In this document: positions 34,648-42,631 of the stretch, piece by piece
How the letters are laid out: each line of letters opens with the position of its first letter
Numbering within the stretch: the first letter of the stretch is position 1
Origin: an uncultured Chthonomonadaceae bacterium
GTDB taxonomy: Bacteria; Armatimonadota; Fimbriimonadia; Fimbriimonadales; Fimbriimonadaceae
DNA: 64,000 nucleotides
Assembly (NCBI GenBank): GCA_946479035.1
Contig: CAMLDW010000005.1
Location: 28,318 to 92,317 of the forward strand
Direction: 5' to 3'
Notes under the pieces: model-generated
What the model was told of the DNA's origin: nothing
Seen by the model: the letters and a program-made list of their open reading frames with translations, nothing else
Database searches by the model: none
Program-made: the position numbers and the translations under genes

Positions 34648-36249
34648 ATGACGACCCTGCTCCTCGCCATGCTTGCGCTCGCTCCCGCACAAGACGAAGG
34701 CGGCTCCCTGGCCGCGCTCGCCAAGCGCATCGACGGGCAGAGCCACCGCTCGACCAGTACGCGCAGGGAGAACGCACAAGGCGACTACGACCGCACGGCC
34801 AAGCCGAAGGGCGACCTCAGCGAGCGCAGCAACTGGGACAACTTCCGCGTCGCGCCCGGACAGACGCACGTCCTGCTCGATGAAAAGGGGCCTGGCGTCA
34901 TCACGCACATCTGGGTCACCTTCCTCGGCCCGGAAAAACAGGCGTGGGCGCCCAACGGCTCCGCCACGCACCAGGACATGCTCCTGCGCATCTATTGGGA
35001 CGGAAGCGACAAGCCCGCTGTCGAGGCGCCCGTCGGCGACTTCTTCGCGGACTGCTTCGGGATCCGCAGCCAAGTGATCAGCCTCCCCGTCATCGTCGAG
35101 GACGCCGACTCCTACAACTGCTTCTGGCACATGCCGTTCCGCAAGTCCGCGCGGGTCGAGATCGTCAACCAAGGCTCGCAGAACGTCAACCTCCTCTACT
35201 ACAACATCGACTGGATCAAGAAGAAGTCGCTTCCGAACGACACGCCGTACTTTTACGCGCAGTACCGGCAGGAGTACCCCGCCGAGCACGGCAAGGACTA
35301 CGTCGTGCTCGACACGACCGGCAAGGGGCACTACGTCGGGACCGTGATGGCCGTCCGCACGCGCAGCCCGTCCTGGTTCGGCGAGGGCGACGAGAAGATC
35401 TACATCGACGGCGAGACGGACGCTTCCATCTGGGGCACAGGCACCGAGGACTACTTCCTCAGCGCGTGGGGGCTGCAAAAGACGAGCACGCCCTACTTCG
35501 GCGTCCCCTACTTCGACCAGTGGGGCATCGTCGGCGGCCACACGAGCGCTTATCGGTGGCACATCAACGACCCTGTCGTTTTTGAAAAGGGAATAAAGGT
35601 CACGTTCGAGCACTTCGGATGGATCTCGCCCGACGAGAACAAGGACAACAAGAGCATGTCGTGGAACGAGCGCGAGGACGACGTCTCAAGCGTCGCGTTC
35701 TGGTACCAGACCGGTACGCCCACCTTTACGGCGCGCGCGCCGGGCGGAGCAGAGAGAAGGCTTCCCAGCCTCGACCGCGTCATCGCCTACGCGCGCGACG
35801 GAGCGACACACGGCGCGGGAGACGCCGACCCGCAACAGATCGACCTCTATGACGGGGCGCAGCTCCTCTACAAGCCAAAGTCCGCCGATAACGCCTGGAT
35901 CGAAGTGCCGGTCACCGTCGCCAAGAAAGAACCGCTCCGGCTGCTTCTGAACATGACGACCTCATACGACTTCGGCCGCTATCAGGCGTACTTCGATGGA
36001 GTCAAGGTCGGCGGTGTGATGGACCTCTATTCTGCGAGCGTCGAGAACCGCGAGTTCCACCTCCTCGACTTCTGGCCCGACCCCGGCGTCCACACGCTGC
36101 GGCTCGAGTGCGTCGGCAAGCGCCCGGTCTCCGACAACTACTATCTCGGCATCGAGTCGGTCCGCCTGCGCGAACGCCGCCCCCGCGTCCTGCAGATGGG
36201 ATGGGACAAGGACAAGGACTGGAAGAAGAACCCCGTGCTCTACGACTGA
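34648..36249 (+). CDS. Secreted DUF2961 protein (GH172-type) with extra C-terminal domain
   Basis: 533 residues from the ATG at 34648. A signal peptide (MTTLLLAMLALAPAQ) makes this the exported counterpart of the cytoplasmic homologue at 16770-17891. Core motifs GVITHIWVTF, LRIYWDGSDKPAVEAPVGDFF (in parts) and GTGTEDYFLSAWG with Glu267, a candidate catalytic acid. About 150 C-terminal residues form an extra beta-rich domain (YQAYFDGVKVGGVMDLY, HTLRLECVGKRP), perhaps carbohydrate-binding. Likely acts on furanoside-containing glycans in the periplasm. Confidence 0.87.
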   Translation: MTTLLLAMLALAPAQDEGGSLAALAKRIDGQSHRSTSTRRENAQGDYDRTAKPKGDLSERSNWDNFRVAPGQTHVLLDEKGPGVITHIWVTFLGPEKQAWAPNGSATHQDMLLRIYWDGSDKPAVEAPVGDFFADCFGIRSQVISLPVIVEDADSYNCFWHMPFRKSARVEIVNQGSQNVNLLYYNIDWIKKKSLPNDTPYFYAQYRQEYPAEHGKDYVVLDTTGKGHYVGTVMAVRTRSPSWFGEGDEKIYIDGETDASIWGTGTEDYFLSAWGLQKTSTPYFGVPYFDQWGIVGGHTSAYRWHINDPVVFEKGIKVTFEHFGWISPDENKDNKSMSWNEREDDVSSVAFWYQTGTPTFTARAPGGAERRLPSLDRVIAYARDGATHGAGDADPQQIDLYDGAQLLYKPKSADNAWIEVPVTVAKKEPLRLLLNMTTSYDFGRYQAYFDGVKVGGVMDLYSASVENREFHLLDFWPDPGVHTLRLECVGKRPVSDNYYLGIESVRLRERRPRVLQMGWDKDKDWKKNPVLYD

Positions 36250-36304
36250 CTAAGATCTAACTCGCGTCCCGTCGAAGCAGCCGGGGCGCGGGTACCGAGG
36301 CGCC

Positions 36305-36463
36305 CTACTTCCCGTAATCGCTCGGATCGCCGGGCGAGACGCCGATCTGCCCTGAAAACCCGTCCCTCGCCGGTGCCTCTTTGCTGGCGGCTTGGTGCGA
36401 AGGTTCCGGTGCGCACCCCGCAAGCGCGAACGCCAAGCTGGCTGCCAGCAATAACCGCTTCAT
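36305..36463 (-). CDS. Small lipoprotein of unknown function
   Basis: 52 residues. MKRLLLAASLAFALAGC is a textbook lipoprotein signal with lipobox LAGC (Cys17). A short hydrophilic tail rich in Ala, Gly, Ser and Asp follows, ending in DPSDYGK. No Shine-Dalgarno or TANNNT box is obvious. It probably sits on the outer membrane; similar tiny lipoproteins are often missed by gene callers. Confidence 0.6.
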   Translation of the reverse strand: MKRLLLAASLAFALAGCAPEPSHQAASKEAPARDGFSGQIGVSPGDPSDYGK

Positions 36464-36525
36464 CGTAGGAGGCTTGTTCCACGCCCCGCAGCCCCAGAAA
36501 CCCTACAAGAAATGCTGGCCCCGCG

Positions 36526-37059
36526 TTAGGGCGTCGTCTTGAACGGGAGCATCGTCGCCTCGTCGAATTGTTTGACGTAGCGCGCCCCGCCGCTGAAGTA
36601 TCCGACCGCCCTTCCTTCGTCCCTGGCCCAGGGCAACGAATCGTAAACGAGCACGGCGCGGTCCGGTTCGATCACAGCCGAAATGCGAAGTCCGGCCGCG
36701 CCACTGTTCGGAAGGAACACGCCACCGGCCGGGTTCATGCTCTTGCAGTCGAGGTCGCCGTCCGAGTAGCGTGCGACCGCGGCTCGCAGCTCGTCGTTCG
36801 ATGTAAGCGCTGGCGGCAAAGTGTCGTCGTAGTCGGTGGCGTACATATTGAGCGCAAGCACGATCCTCCTCGCCTGCGAGAGCGTCGCGGACTTTTGCGC
36901 GCTCAGCCTCGCCTGCGAGAACACTGGGAACAACACCGCCCCGATCACGGGCACGATGCAGCAGAACAACAGCAGCACCACGATCACCACGATCAGGGCG
37001 ATGTTCGTCTTCTTCTGCGGCGGTTGTGCCATCGGCGGTTCAGGCGGCATCTGTTGCAT
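36526..37059 (-). CDS. Prepilin-like / DUF1559-related protein with N-terminal helix
   Basis: 177 residues. A Pro/Gln-rich cytoplasmic lead and a strong transmembrane helix (IALIVVIVVLLLFCCIVPVIGAVLF) are followed by FPVFSQARLSAQKSATLSQARRIVLALNMYATDYDDTLPP (quoted here only as the family signature, in two halves). This signature is abundant in Armatimonadota prepilin-like proteins. The rest forms a small globular domain (GAAGLRISAVIEPDRAVLVYD). The standard prepilin cleavage motif is not clear, so it may stay in the membrane. Likely role in surface assembly or sensing; unproven. Confidence 0.78.
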   Translation of the reverse strand: MQQMPPEPPMAQPPQKKTNIALIVVIVVLLLFCCIVPVIGAVLFPVFSQARLSAQKSATLSQARRIVLALNMYATDYDDTLPPALTSNDELRAAVARYSDGDLDCKSMNPAGGVFLPNSGAAGLRISAVIEPDRAVLVYDSLPWARDEGRAVGYFSGGARYVKQFDEATMLPFKTTP

Positions 37060-37097
37060 CTTGCACCTCTGCGCCGATCATACCGGCGCCTGGCAGC

Positions 37098-39092
37098 TCA
37101 CGACTGCCCGACCCGCATCGGCATCGAGCTGCACGTCTTGCCGGCCGCCTGCGCCAGCGCTCCGTTGATCGCCGGCGCGATCGCCATGATCGGCGTCTCT
37201 CCGGCCCCCGCCGGCTCCAAGTCCGCACGGTCCAACAGCACAGTCTCCATCGTCGGCACGTCCGAGTACCGCGGCACCCTGTACAGCGAGAACAGCCCCG
37301 TCTCGTTCCGCCCCTCCTTGTAGACGATCTCCTCAAAGAGCGCGCCGCCGAGCCCTTGCACCACCGCGCCCTCCACCTGCTGCCTCAAAAGTGCGGGGTT
37401 CAGGACCTTCCCGCACTCGAACGCCGTAACTGCGCGCAGCACACTGGTCTCCGCACCGTCGACCGAGACTTCCACCGCCGTCGCAACGTAGCTCCCTTTC
37501 TCGGTGCCGCACGCGATCCCGCTTCCGCGCCCCTTCGCAGGCTTCTCCACGCGCCAGCCGAACCGGTCCGCGCATGCGCGCAGCACCGCTTTCAGCCGCT
37601 CGTCCTTAAGGTTCCTCAGTCGGAACTCGAGCGGGTCGATCCCAGCCGCCTGCGCGAGCTCGCTCATCTTCGACTCGCGGGCAAAGTTGTTGAACGTCGC
37701 CGCGAGCCCGCGGTAAGACCCCTGGCGCAACGGCGACTCGATCCTGTGGAACTCCTCGCGCTTCGAAGCCACTGCATAAGGCGTCTCCAGCGCTGCGCTT
37801 CCGGAGTTGTAATTGTCGTGCTCCCACTTCTGCAAGAGCCCGTCCGGACCCAACGACGCCGAAACGTGCACGATCCCGCCTGGACGGAAGTAAGCAAAGT
37901 TGAACTCCTCGCTTCGCGTCCACACCACCTTCACAGGCTTGCCGAGCGCCTTTGCGATCCGCGCAGCCTCCACCGCAGCGTCGCCCGTGTGCTTTCCGCC
38001 GTACCCGGCCCCCGTGTCCGGCACGATCACGCGCACCTTCGATTCGTCGAGCCCGAGCGCCTGCGCGACCTCCGGCTTCACGCCGAACGGGCGCTGCGTC
38101 CCCGTGTGCACCGTCATCCTCTCGCCGTCCCACTCGGCCAGAGCGGCGCGTGGCTCAAGAGGCGCGTGCGCGATGTAGGCGCACTGGTACGCGCTCGTTC
38201 CTTCGCCTGGCCTTGCGACGCCGAAGAGCGAATAAAGGTCCGCTGTCGAGACCGTCGAGCCTTCCTCCCACTTCGCCTCCACCGATTCGATCGCAGCCTT
38301 CGCCGAACGGTACGTCGGCCCCGCGACCGCGACGAACGACCTGTCGCGCACGACCTTCACGCCAGCCATCGACTCCGCCTTGCTCGTGTCCGCGCTGAGC
38401 AGTTTGGCGCCCAGCGAGGGCGCACGCAGCACCCTGGCGTAAAGCATCCCTTCCACGGCCAGGTCGCTCGTGTACTTGTGCGAACCGCGCACCACCTCGT
38501 CTGCGCCGACTCTCGGCAGTGCGGTCCCCAGCACCTTCCACTGCTCGGGCGGAGTCAGCGCGACGTCGCGGGGGATCAACGTCGTGATCTTCCCGTCCCC
38601 CACGAGCTCGCCGTACCCGACCGCCTCGCCGCTCCCGCCGCCGCCCACCTTTCCGTCCGCCGCGACCAGGGTCGCCCGCGCAACGCCAAGCCGTTTCGCC
38701 GCCATGTCGATCAGCGCCTCGCGCGCCGCCGCCGCCGCACGCCGCAGCTGCGGCACCATCCGCGGCGTCGTCATGCTGCCGAAGGTGCCCATATCGAACG
38801 GCACGAGGTCCGTGTCGCCCATCACGACTTTCACGTTCGCGGGCGAGACGCGCAGTTCCTCCGCCACTGCCTGCGTCACCGAAGTGCGCGCGTTCTGGCC
38901 GACCTCCACCTTTCCCGTCAGCACCGTCACCGCGCCGTCCTTGCCGATGTGCAGCCACGCGTCAAGGTTCTGCGGCGCCTGCTGCTGCCCGCGCTGCGAC
39001 CACACGGAGTCGTGCACCGGTACCACCGCGACGAAAAGCCCGCCGCCGAAGAGCTTCAGCACCTGTCGCCGCGTCATTTCAAAAAGGCTCAT
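37098..39092 (-). CDS. Xanthine-dehydrogenase-family molybdopterin-binding subunit
   Basis: 664 residues from the ATG at 39092, which overlaps the 2Fe-2S subunit stop (ATGA). TRRQVLKLFGGG is a Tat signal, so the holoenzyme is exported folded. Molybdenum-hydroxylase landmarks: VTVLTGKVEVGQNARTSVTQ, DMGTFGSMTTPRMV, VRVIVPDTGAGYGGKHTG, and GAGETPIMAIAPAINGAL near the end with the conserved catalytic Glu (AGET). The type is isoquinoline-1-oxidoreductase-like: two subunits, no FAD subunit. The substrate, an N-heterocycle or aldehyde, is not known. Confidence 0.88.
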   Translation of the reverse strand: MSLFEMTRRQVLKLFGGGLFVAVVPVHDSVWSQRGQQQAPQNLDAWLHIGKDGAVTVLTGKVEVGQNARTSVTQAVAEELRVSPANVKVVMGDTDLVPFDMGTFGSMTTPRMVPQLRRAAAAAREALIDMAAKRLGVARATLVAADGKVGGGGSGEAVGYGELVGDGKITTLIPRDVALTPPEQWKVLGTALPRVGADEVVRGSHKYTSDLAVEGMLYARVLRAPSLGAKLLSADTSKAESMAGVKVVRDRSFVAVAGPTYRSAKAAIESVEAKWEEGSTVSTADLYSLFGVARPGEGTSAYQCAYIAHAPLEPRAALAEWDGERMTVHTGTQRPFGVKPEVAQALGLDESKVRVIVPDTGAGYGGKHTGDAAVEAARIAKALGKPVKVVWTRSEEFNFAYFRPGGIVHVSASLGPDGLLQKWEHDNYNSGSAALETPYAVASKREEFHRIESPLRQGSYRGLAATFNNFARESKMSELAQAAGIDPLEFRLRNLKDERLKAVLRACADRFGWRVEKPAKGRGSGIACGTEKGSYVATAVEVSVDGAETSVLRAVTAFECGKVLNPALLRQQVEGAVVQGLGGALFEEIVYKEGRNETGLFSLYRVPRYSDVPTMETVLLDRADLEPAGAGETPIMAIAPAINGALAQAAGKTCSSMPMRVGQS

Positions 39093-39562
39093 CGCGACTC
39101 CGTCGCCTTCGCGGCGCTCTTGATCGCCTCGAGCATCTTCGGGTATCCGCCGCACCGGCACGCGTTGCCGTCCATCCCTTCGACGATCTCAGCGTCCGTC
39201 GGGTGCGCGTTCTTTCGCAAGAGCCCGATCGCGTTCATGATCATCCCAGGCACGCAATAGCCGCACTGCATCGCGCCGTGGTCGAGGAACGCCTGCTGCA
39301 CCGGGTGCAGGCAGCATTCGACCTCCATCCCCTCGATCGTCTCCACGCTCTTCTCGCCCACTTCAGCGAGCGGCGTAATGCACGAGCGCACCGCCGCACC
39401 GTCGACGAGCACAGTGCACGCGCCGCACATCCCTTCCCCGCACCCGTACTTAGCCCCAGTCAGTCCCAGGTCGTTGCGCAGGACGTCTAGCAGCGAAGCG
39501 TCACCGGGGGCACCGACCTCGTAGGACATGCCGTTGACGGTGAGCTTGGTGAGGGCTCCCAT
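39089..39562 (-). CDS. (2Fe-2S)-binding subunit of the molybdenum hydroxylase
   Basis: 157 residues. The plant-type ferredoxin cluster is CGEGMCGACTVL (Cys41, 46, 49) with Cys61; the second helical cluster is CGYC plus CRCGGY. It passes electrons from the Mo site of the 37098-39092 subunit. It has no signal of its own and would ride on the partner's Tat signal. TAACAT lies six bases before the ATG. Confidence 0.93.
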   Translation of the reverse strand: MGALTKLTVNGMSYEVGAPGDASLLDVLRNDLGLTGAKYGCGEGMCGACTVLVDGAAVRSCITPLAEVGEKSVETIEGMEVECCLHPVQQAFLDHGAMQCGYCVPGMIMNAIGLLRKNAHPTDAEIVEGMDGNACRCGGYPKMLEAIKSAAKATESR

Positions 39563-39568
39563 GCCCCC

Positions 39569-39574
39569 ATGTTA
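39569..39574 (-). promoter_or_regulatory. Leaderless -10 element TAACAT of the molybdenum hydroxylase operon
   Basis: TAACAT-N6-ATG on the minus strand, in the 12-base gap after the sdhB stop. Confidence 0.55.
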
Positions 39575-40318
39575 TCACGCTTTTTGGCCCAGCCGGAAGA
39601 GCTTCGCCACCGGGTCGTAGAACCTGTCCACGACCCGCTCCTTCAGCGGGATGATCGCGTTGTCCGTGATCTTGATGTGCTCGGGGCACACCACCGTGCA
39701 GCACTTCGTGATGTTGCAGTACCCGATCGAGTCGCGCTTCTTGAGGTCGGAAAGCCGGTCCTCCGTGTCGAGCGGGTGCATCTCCAGCGCAGCCGCGTAG
39801 ACGAAGAGCCGCGGACCGATGAAAGAATCGTGCTTCTTGTGCTCCCGCAGTACGTGGCACACGTTCTGGCACAGGAAGCACTCGATGCACTTACGGAACT
39901 CCTGCACGCGCTCCACGTCCTCCTGCGCGATCCGCCACGTCCCGTCCGCCGCGTCCGGATTGCGCGGCTTGAACGGCTTGATCGCCAACTTCGCGCGGAA
40001 GTTCCACGAGACGTCCGTCACCAGGTCCTTGATGAGTGGGAACGCCTTCATCGGCTCGATCCGCACCGCCTGGTCGAGCGGCAGGTCGCTCAGGCGCGTC
40101 ATGCACATCAGCCGCGGCATCCCGTTGATCTCCGCGCTGCACGACCCGCACTTTCCGGCCTTGCAGTTCCAGCGGCACGCTAGGTCCGGCGCGCTCTCGG
40201 CCTGGATCTGGTGCACGGCGTCCAGCACCACCATCCCCTCCCCTACCTCGGTCTTGTAATCCTCGAACCGCCCCGCGTCCCCCTTCCCACGCCAGATTCT
40301 GAAAGTGACGCCCGCCAC
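39575..40318 (-). CDS. sdhB: Succinate dehydrogenase/fumarate reductase iron-sulfur subunit
   Basis: 247 residues. Moves electrons from the flavin of SdhA to quinone. The 2Fe-2S cluster is in WNCKAGKCGSC plus Cys near RLMCMT; the next cluster is CIECFLCQNVCHVL, and the third is CNITKCCTVVCPEHI. It differs in spacing from E. coli SdhB and resembles the non-classical type paired with a five-helix SdhC. The gene is separated from sdhCA (42632-45226) by two unrelated genes, one of them on the other strand. The GTG start follows TATGAT by six bases. Confidence 0.9.
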   Translation of the reverse strand: MAGVTFRIWRGKGDAGRFEDYKTEVGEGMVVLDAVHQIQAESAPDLACRWNCKAGKCGSCSAEINGMPRLMCMTRLSDLPLDQAVRIEPMKAFPLIKDLVTDVSWNFRAKLAIKPFKPRNPDAADGTWRIAQEDVERVQEFRKCIECFLCQNVCHVLREHKKHDSFIGPRLFVYAAALEMHPLDTEDRLSDLKKRDSIGYCNITKCCTVVCPEHIKITDNAIIPLKERVVDRFYDPVAKLFRLGQKA

Positions 40319-40324
40319 ATATCA

Positions 40325-40330
40325 ATCATA
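40325..40330 (-). promoter_or_regulatory. Leaderless -10 element TATGAT of sdhB
   Basis: TATGAT-N6-GTG on the minus strand; lets sdhB be expressed apart from sdhCA. Confidence 0.5.
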
Positions 40331-40377
40331 CTCGCAGAGCACCGGGGAGGGTGTCGGTCCTTTGACTCCGCGCCCGC

Positions 40378-40734
40378 TCACCCCTTCGAGTATTTCGGCT
40401 GATAAAGCATGATCTCGAACCCGCCAGGCGCCTTCATGTGCGCCGTGTGCCCGAACCCCGCGTCCTTCACCTCGCCAGCGAACTCCACACCCCTCGCCTT
40501 CAGCTCCGCCACCGTCGCCGCAATGTCGTCGCAATAAAAAGAGATGTCCGCCGTGCCGGAAGGCGGCGACTCCGCGTGGTCCAGCGGGTGGACCCCCATG
40601 TCCGCCTCCGGCAATTCGAAGATCGTCCACCCGCCCCCGACGTCCACGCCCGAAAACCCGATCTTCTCCTTCAGCCAGGCCCGCAGCTCCTCCGCTTGTG
40701 AGCAATAGAACATCGTGTGAACGCCTTTGACCAT
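40378..40734 (-). CDS. VOC-family (glyoxalase/bleomycin-resistance fold) protein
   Basis: 118 residues from the ATG at 40734; a far longer in-frame extension has no family similarity. Two beta-alpha-beta-beta-beta units: MFYCSQAEELRAWLKEKIGF ... FELPEADMGVHP and ISFYCDDIAATVAELKARGVEF ... GFEIMLYQP. His, Glu and Gln positions could bind metal, as in glyoxalase I-like enzymes; the substrate is unknown. TAGCCT lies seven bases upstream of the ATG. Confidence 0.84.
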   Translation of the reverse strand: MVKGVHTMFYCSQAEELRAWLKEKIGFSGVDVGGGWTIFELPEADMGVHPLDHAESPPSGTADISFYCDDIAATVAELKARGVEFAGEVKDAGFGHTAHMKAPGGFEIMLYQPKYSKG

Positions 40735-40741
40735 GCCCAAA

Positions 40742-40747
40742 AGGCTA
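40742..40747 (-). promoter_or_regulatory. Leaderless -10 element TAGCCT of the VOC gene
   Basis: TAGCCT-N7-ATG on the minus strand; supports the short start at 40734. Confidence 0.5.
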
Positions 40748-40883
40748 CCACCCAAATCGGGGGCGCCCCTCGCCCGGGGCTCCACCAGCAATTCTGCCAG
40801 GAATACGGTCCCGCCACAAGTTCGAACCTTGTGCATGTGCCATACCATCTGAATCACGGGGCACGGAAACTGAGGAAACCACG

Positions 40884-42536
40884 ATGAAACGACTTCTGAC
40901 GCTCGCCGCGCTCGCGCTCTCTGCCGCGGCGCTTGCACAAAACCAGCTCCGCGCACAGGTCTACGCGACCGGGCTCAGCCTCCCGGTCGCAATGGTCCAG
41001 GACCCCACGAACCCCAGCGTACAGATGGTCGTCCAGCAGCGCGGGCTCATCAAGGTCGTCGTCAACGGCGTCGTCCAGGGCGCGAACTTCCTCGACCTCA
41101 GCGGCCTCGTTCACCAGTCCGACAGCGAGGGCGGCCTCCTGGGCCTTGCGTTCCACCCCGACTATGCGAGCAACCGGTTCTTCTACGTCGACTACACCGA
41201 CACCTTGGGCGACACCCACATCGCGCGCTACCAGCGCGACCCCGTCAATCCGCTCATCGCCAACCCCGCCTCCGCCACGGCCGTCCTGTTCATCGACCAA
41301 CCGTTCAGCAACCACAACGGCGGCACCCTCAACTTCGGGCCTAACGACCATTACCTCTACATCGGCATGGGCGACGGCGGCAGCGGCAACGACCCGGGCA
41401 ACCGCGCGCAGACCATTACCAACATGCTGCTCGGCAAAATGCTGCGCATCAATGTTGATGGCGACGACTTTCCCGCAGACCCGAACAAGAACTACAGCAT
41501 CCCCTTCTCTAACCCGTTCGTCGGCGCCATAGGCGACGACGAGATATGGTCCTTCGGCGTGCGCAACCCTTGGAAGTGGTCCTTCGACGACCCTGCGCAC
41601 CTCGGCACCGGCGGGATGCTCATCGGCGACGTCGGTCAGAACATGTGGGAGGAGGTCGACTACGAGCCGCCCCTTATCGGCGGCCGCAACTACGGATGGC
41701 GCGTGTACGAGGGCAACCACTTGACGGGTCTAGGCGGCGGCGCAGGGCCGTTCACGTTCCCTATTACCGAGTACGACCACTCGCTCGGCATCGCCGTCAC
41801 CGGCGGATACGTCTACCGTGGGCTCCTCCTCGGCGACTACTTCGGCAAGTACTTCTACGCCGACTACGGCTCGACCCGCTTCTGGACCCTCGATCTTGTC
41901 ATTGACCCTGGCACGGGAGAAGGGAGCGCCGCCAACGTCACCGAGGTCACGGCCGACCTCAACTCCGGCGCGGCCGCCATCAGCTCGATCAACGTCGATT
42001 CGCAGGGCGAGATCTATCTCTGCGACTACCGCGGCTCGGGCTCGGGACGCATCCTCAAAATAATGCCGGAGAACCGCGTGTGGGCGACTTCGCTCGCCGC
42101 CGACGGCGGCACTCCCGTGATTGGCGACCTGCGCACTCTATCTTCCGCCGACGGCAAGATGCTGTTCACGCACGGAGGAATCCGCCTCAACGCGACCTCG
42201 CCCTACAAGTCCTCGTTCTTCCTCAACATGGCCACCGACGTCTCCGCTCCGAGCTTCTTCGACGTCTTCGTCGACGTCGGTGCGACACAGTTCTTCAACC
42301 CAGGTGGGCTGAACGTCTTCATGCGCAACTGGTCCACTGGTGCTCTGGACCAGGTCGGCGCGTTCCCGGTCACGGTCAATGTCGTCACGAACCAGGTCAT
42401 CGGGATCCCCGCCGCCAACTACCGCCGCCCTGCCGACGGCGCAGTCCAGCTCTTCTTCCAAGCGGTGTGCACCGGCCCTCTCCTCTCCGCCGACACCTTC
42501 CTCCGCTACGACCGGGTCAAAGTCGGAGTGAGGTAA
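40884..42536 (+). CDS. PQQ-dependent sugar dehydrogenase-like protein (GSDH/HHIP propeller)
   Basis: 550 residues. Signal peptide 1-19 (AALAQ). The six-bladed propeller of soluble aldose/sorbosone dehydrogenases spans about 20-400: LPVAMVQDP, GLLGLAFHPDYASNRFF, HNGGTLNFGPNDHYLYIGMGDGG, IWSFGVRNPWKWSFD and GDVGQNMWEEVDYEP. The His, Asp and Arg of these loops match the usual PQQ/substrate positions. About 150 extra residues at the C-terminus make a beta-rich secretion or attachment domain. The Shine-Dalgarno is GAGG, nine bases before the ATG; TACCAT upstream is a possible -10. Confidence 0.87.
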   Translation: MKRLLTLAALALSAAALAQNQLRAQVYATGLSLPVAMVQDPTNPSVQMVVQQRGLIKVVVNGVVQGANFLDLSGLVHQSDSEGGLLGLAFHPDYASNRFFYVDYTDTLGDTHIARYQRDPVNPLIANPASATAVLFIDQPFSNHNGGTLNFGPNDHYLYIGMGDGGSGNDPGNRAQTITNMLLGKMLRINVDGDDFPADPNKNYSIPFSNPFVGAIGDDEIWSFGVRNPWKWSFDDPAHLGTGGMLIGDVGQNMWEEVDYEPPLIGGRNYGWRVYEGNHLTGLGGGAGPFTFPITEYDHSLGIAVTGGYVYRGLLLGDYFGKYFYADYGSTRFWTLDLVIDPGTGEGSAANVTEVTADLNSGAAAISSINVDSQGEIYLCDYRGSGSGRILKIMPENRVWATSLAADGGTPVIGDLRTLSSADGKMLFTHGGIRLNATSPYKSSFFLNMATDVSAPSFFDVFVDVGATQFFNPGGLNVFMRNWSTGALDQVGAFPVTVNVVTNQVIGIPAANYRRPADGAVQLFFQAVCTGPLLSADTFLRYDRVKVGVR

Positions 42537-42565
42537 GGCAAAAAGTGAACGCGATGCTTACACAG

Positions 42566-42598
42566 GAAGGCGCCAAGAGCCACGCTTGGAACCTTCCA
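42566..42598. terminator. GGAAGG/CCTTCC hairpin between convergent genes
   Basis: Interrupted hairpin: GGAAGG pairs with CCTTCC and CCAA with TTGG, between the sugar dehydrogenase and sdhA stops. Confidence 0.5.
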
Positions 42599-42631
42599 TC
42601 TCGCATGCACCTTCGTCCTTGACGCTGCCCA

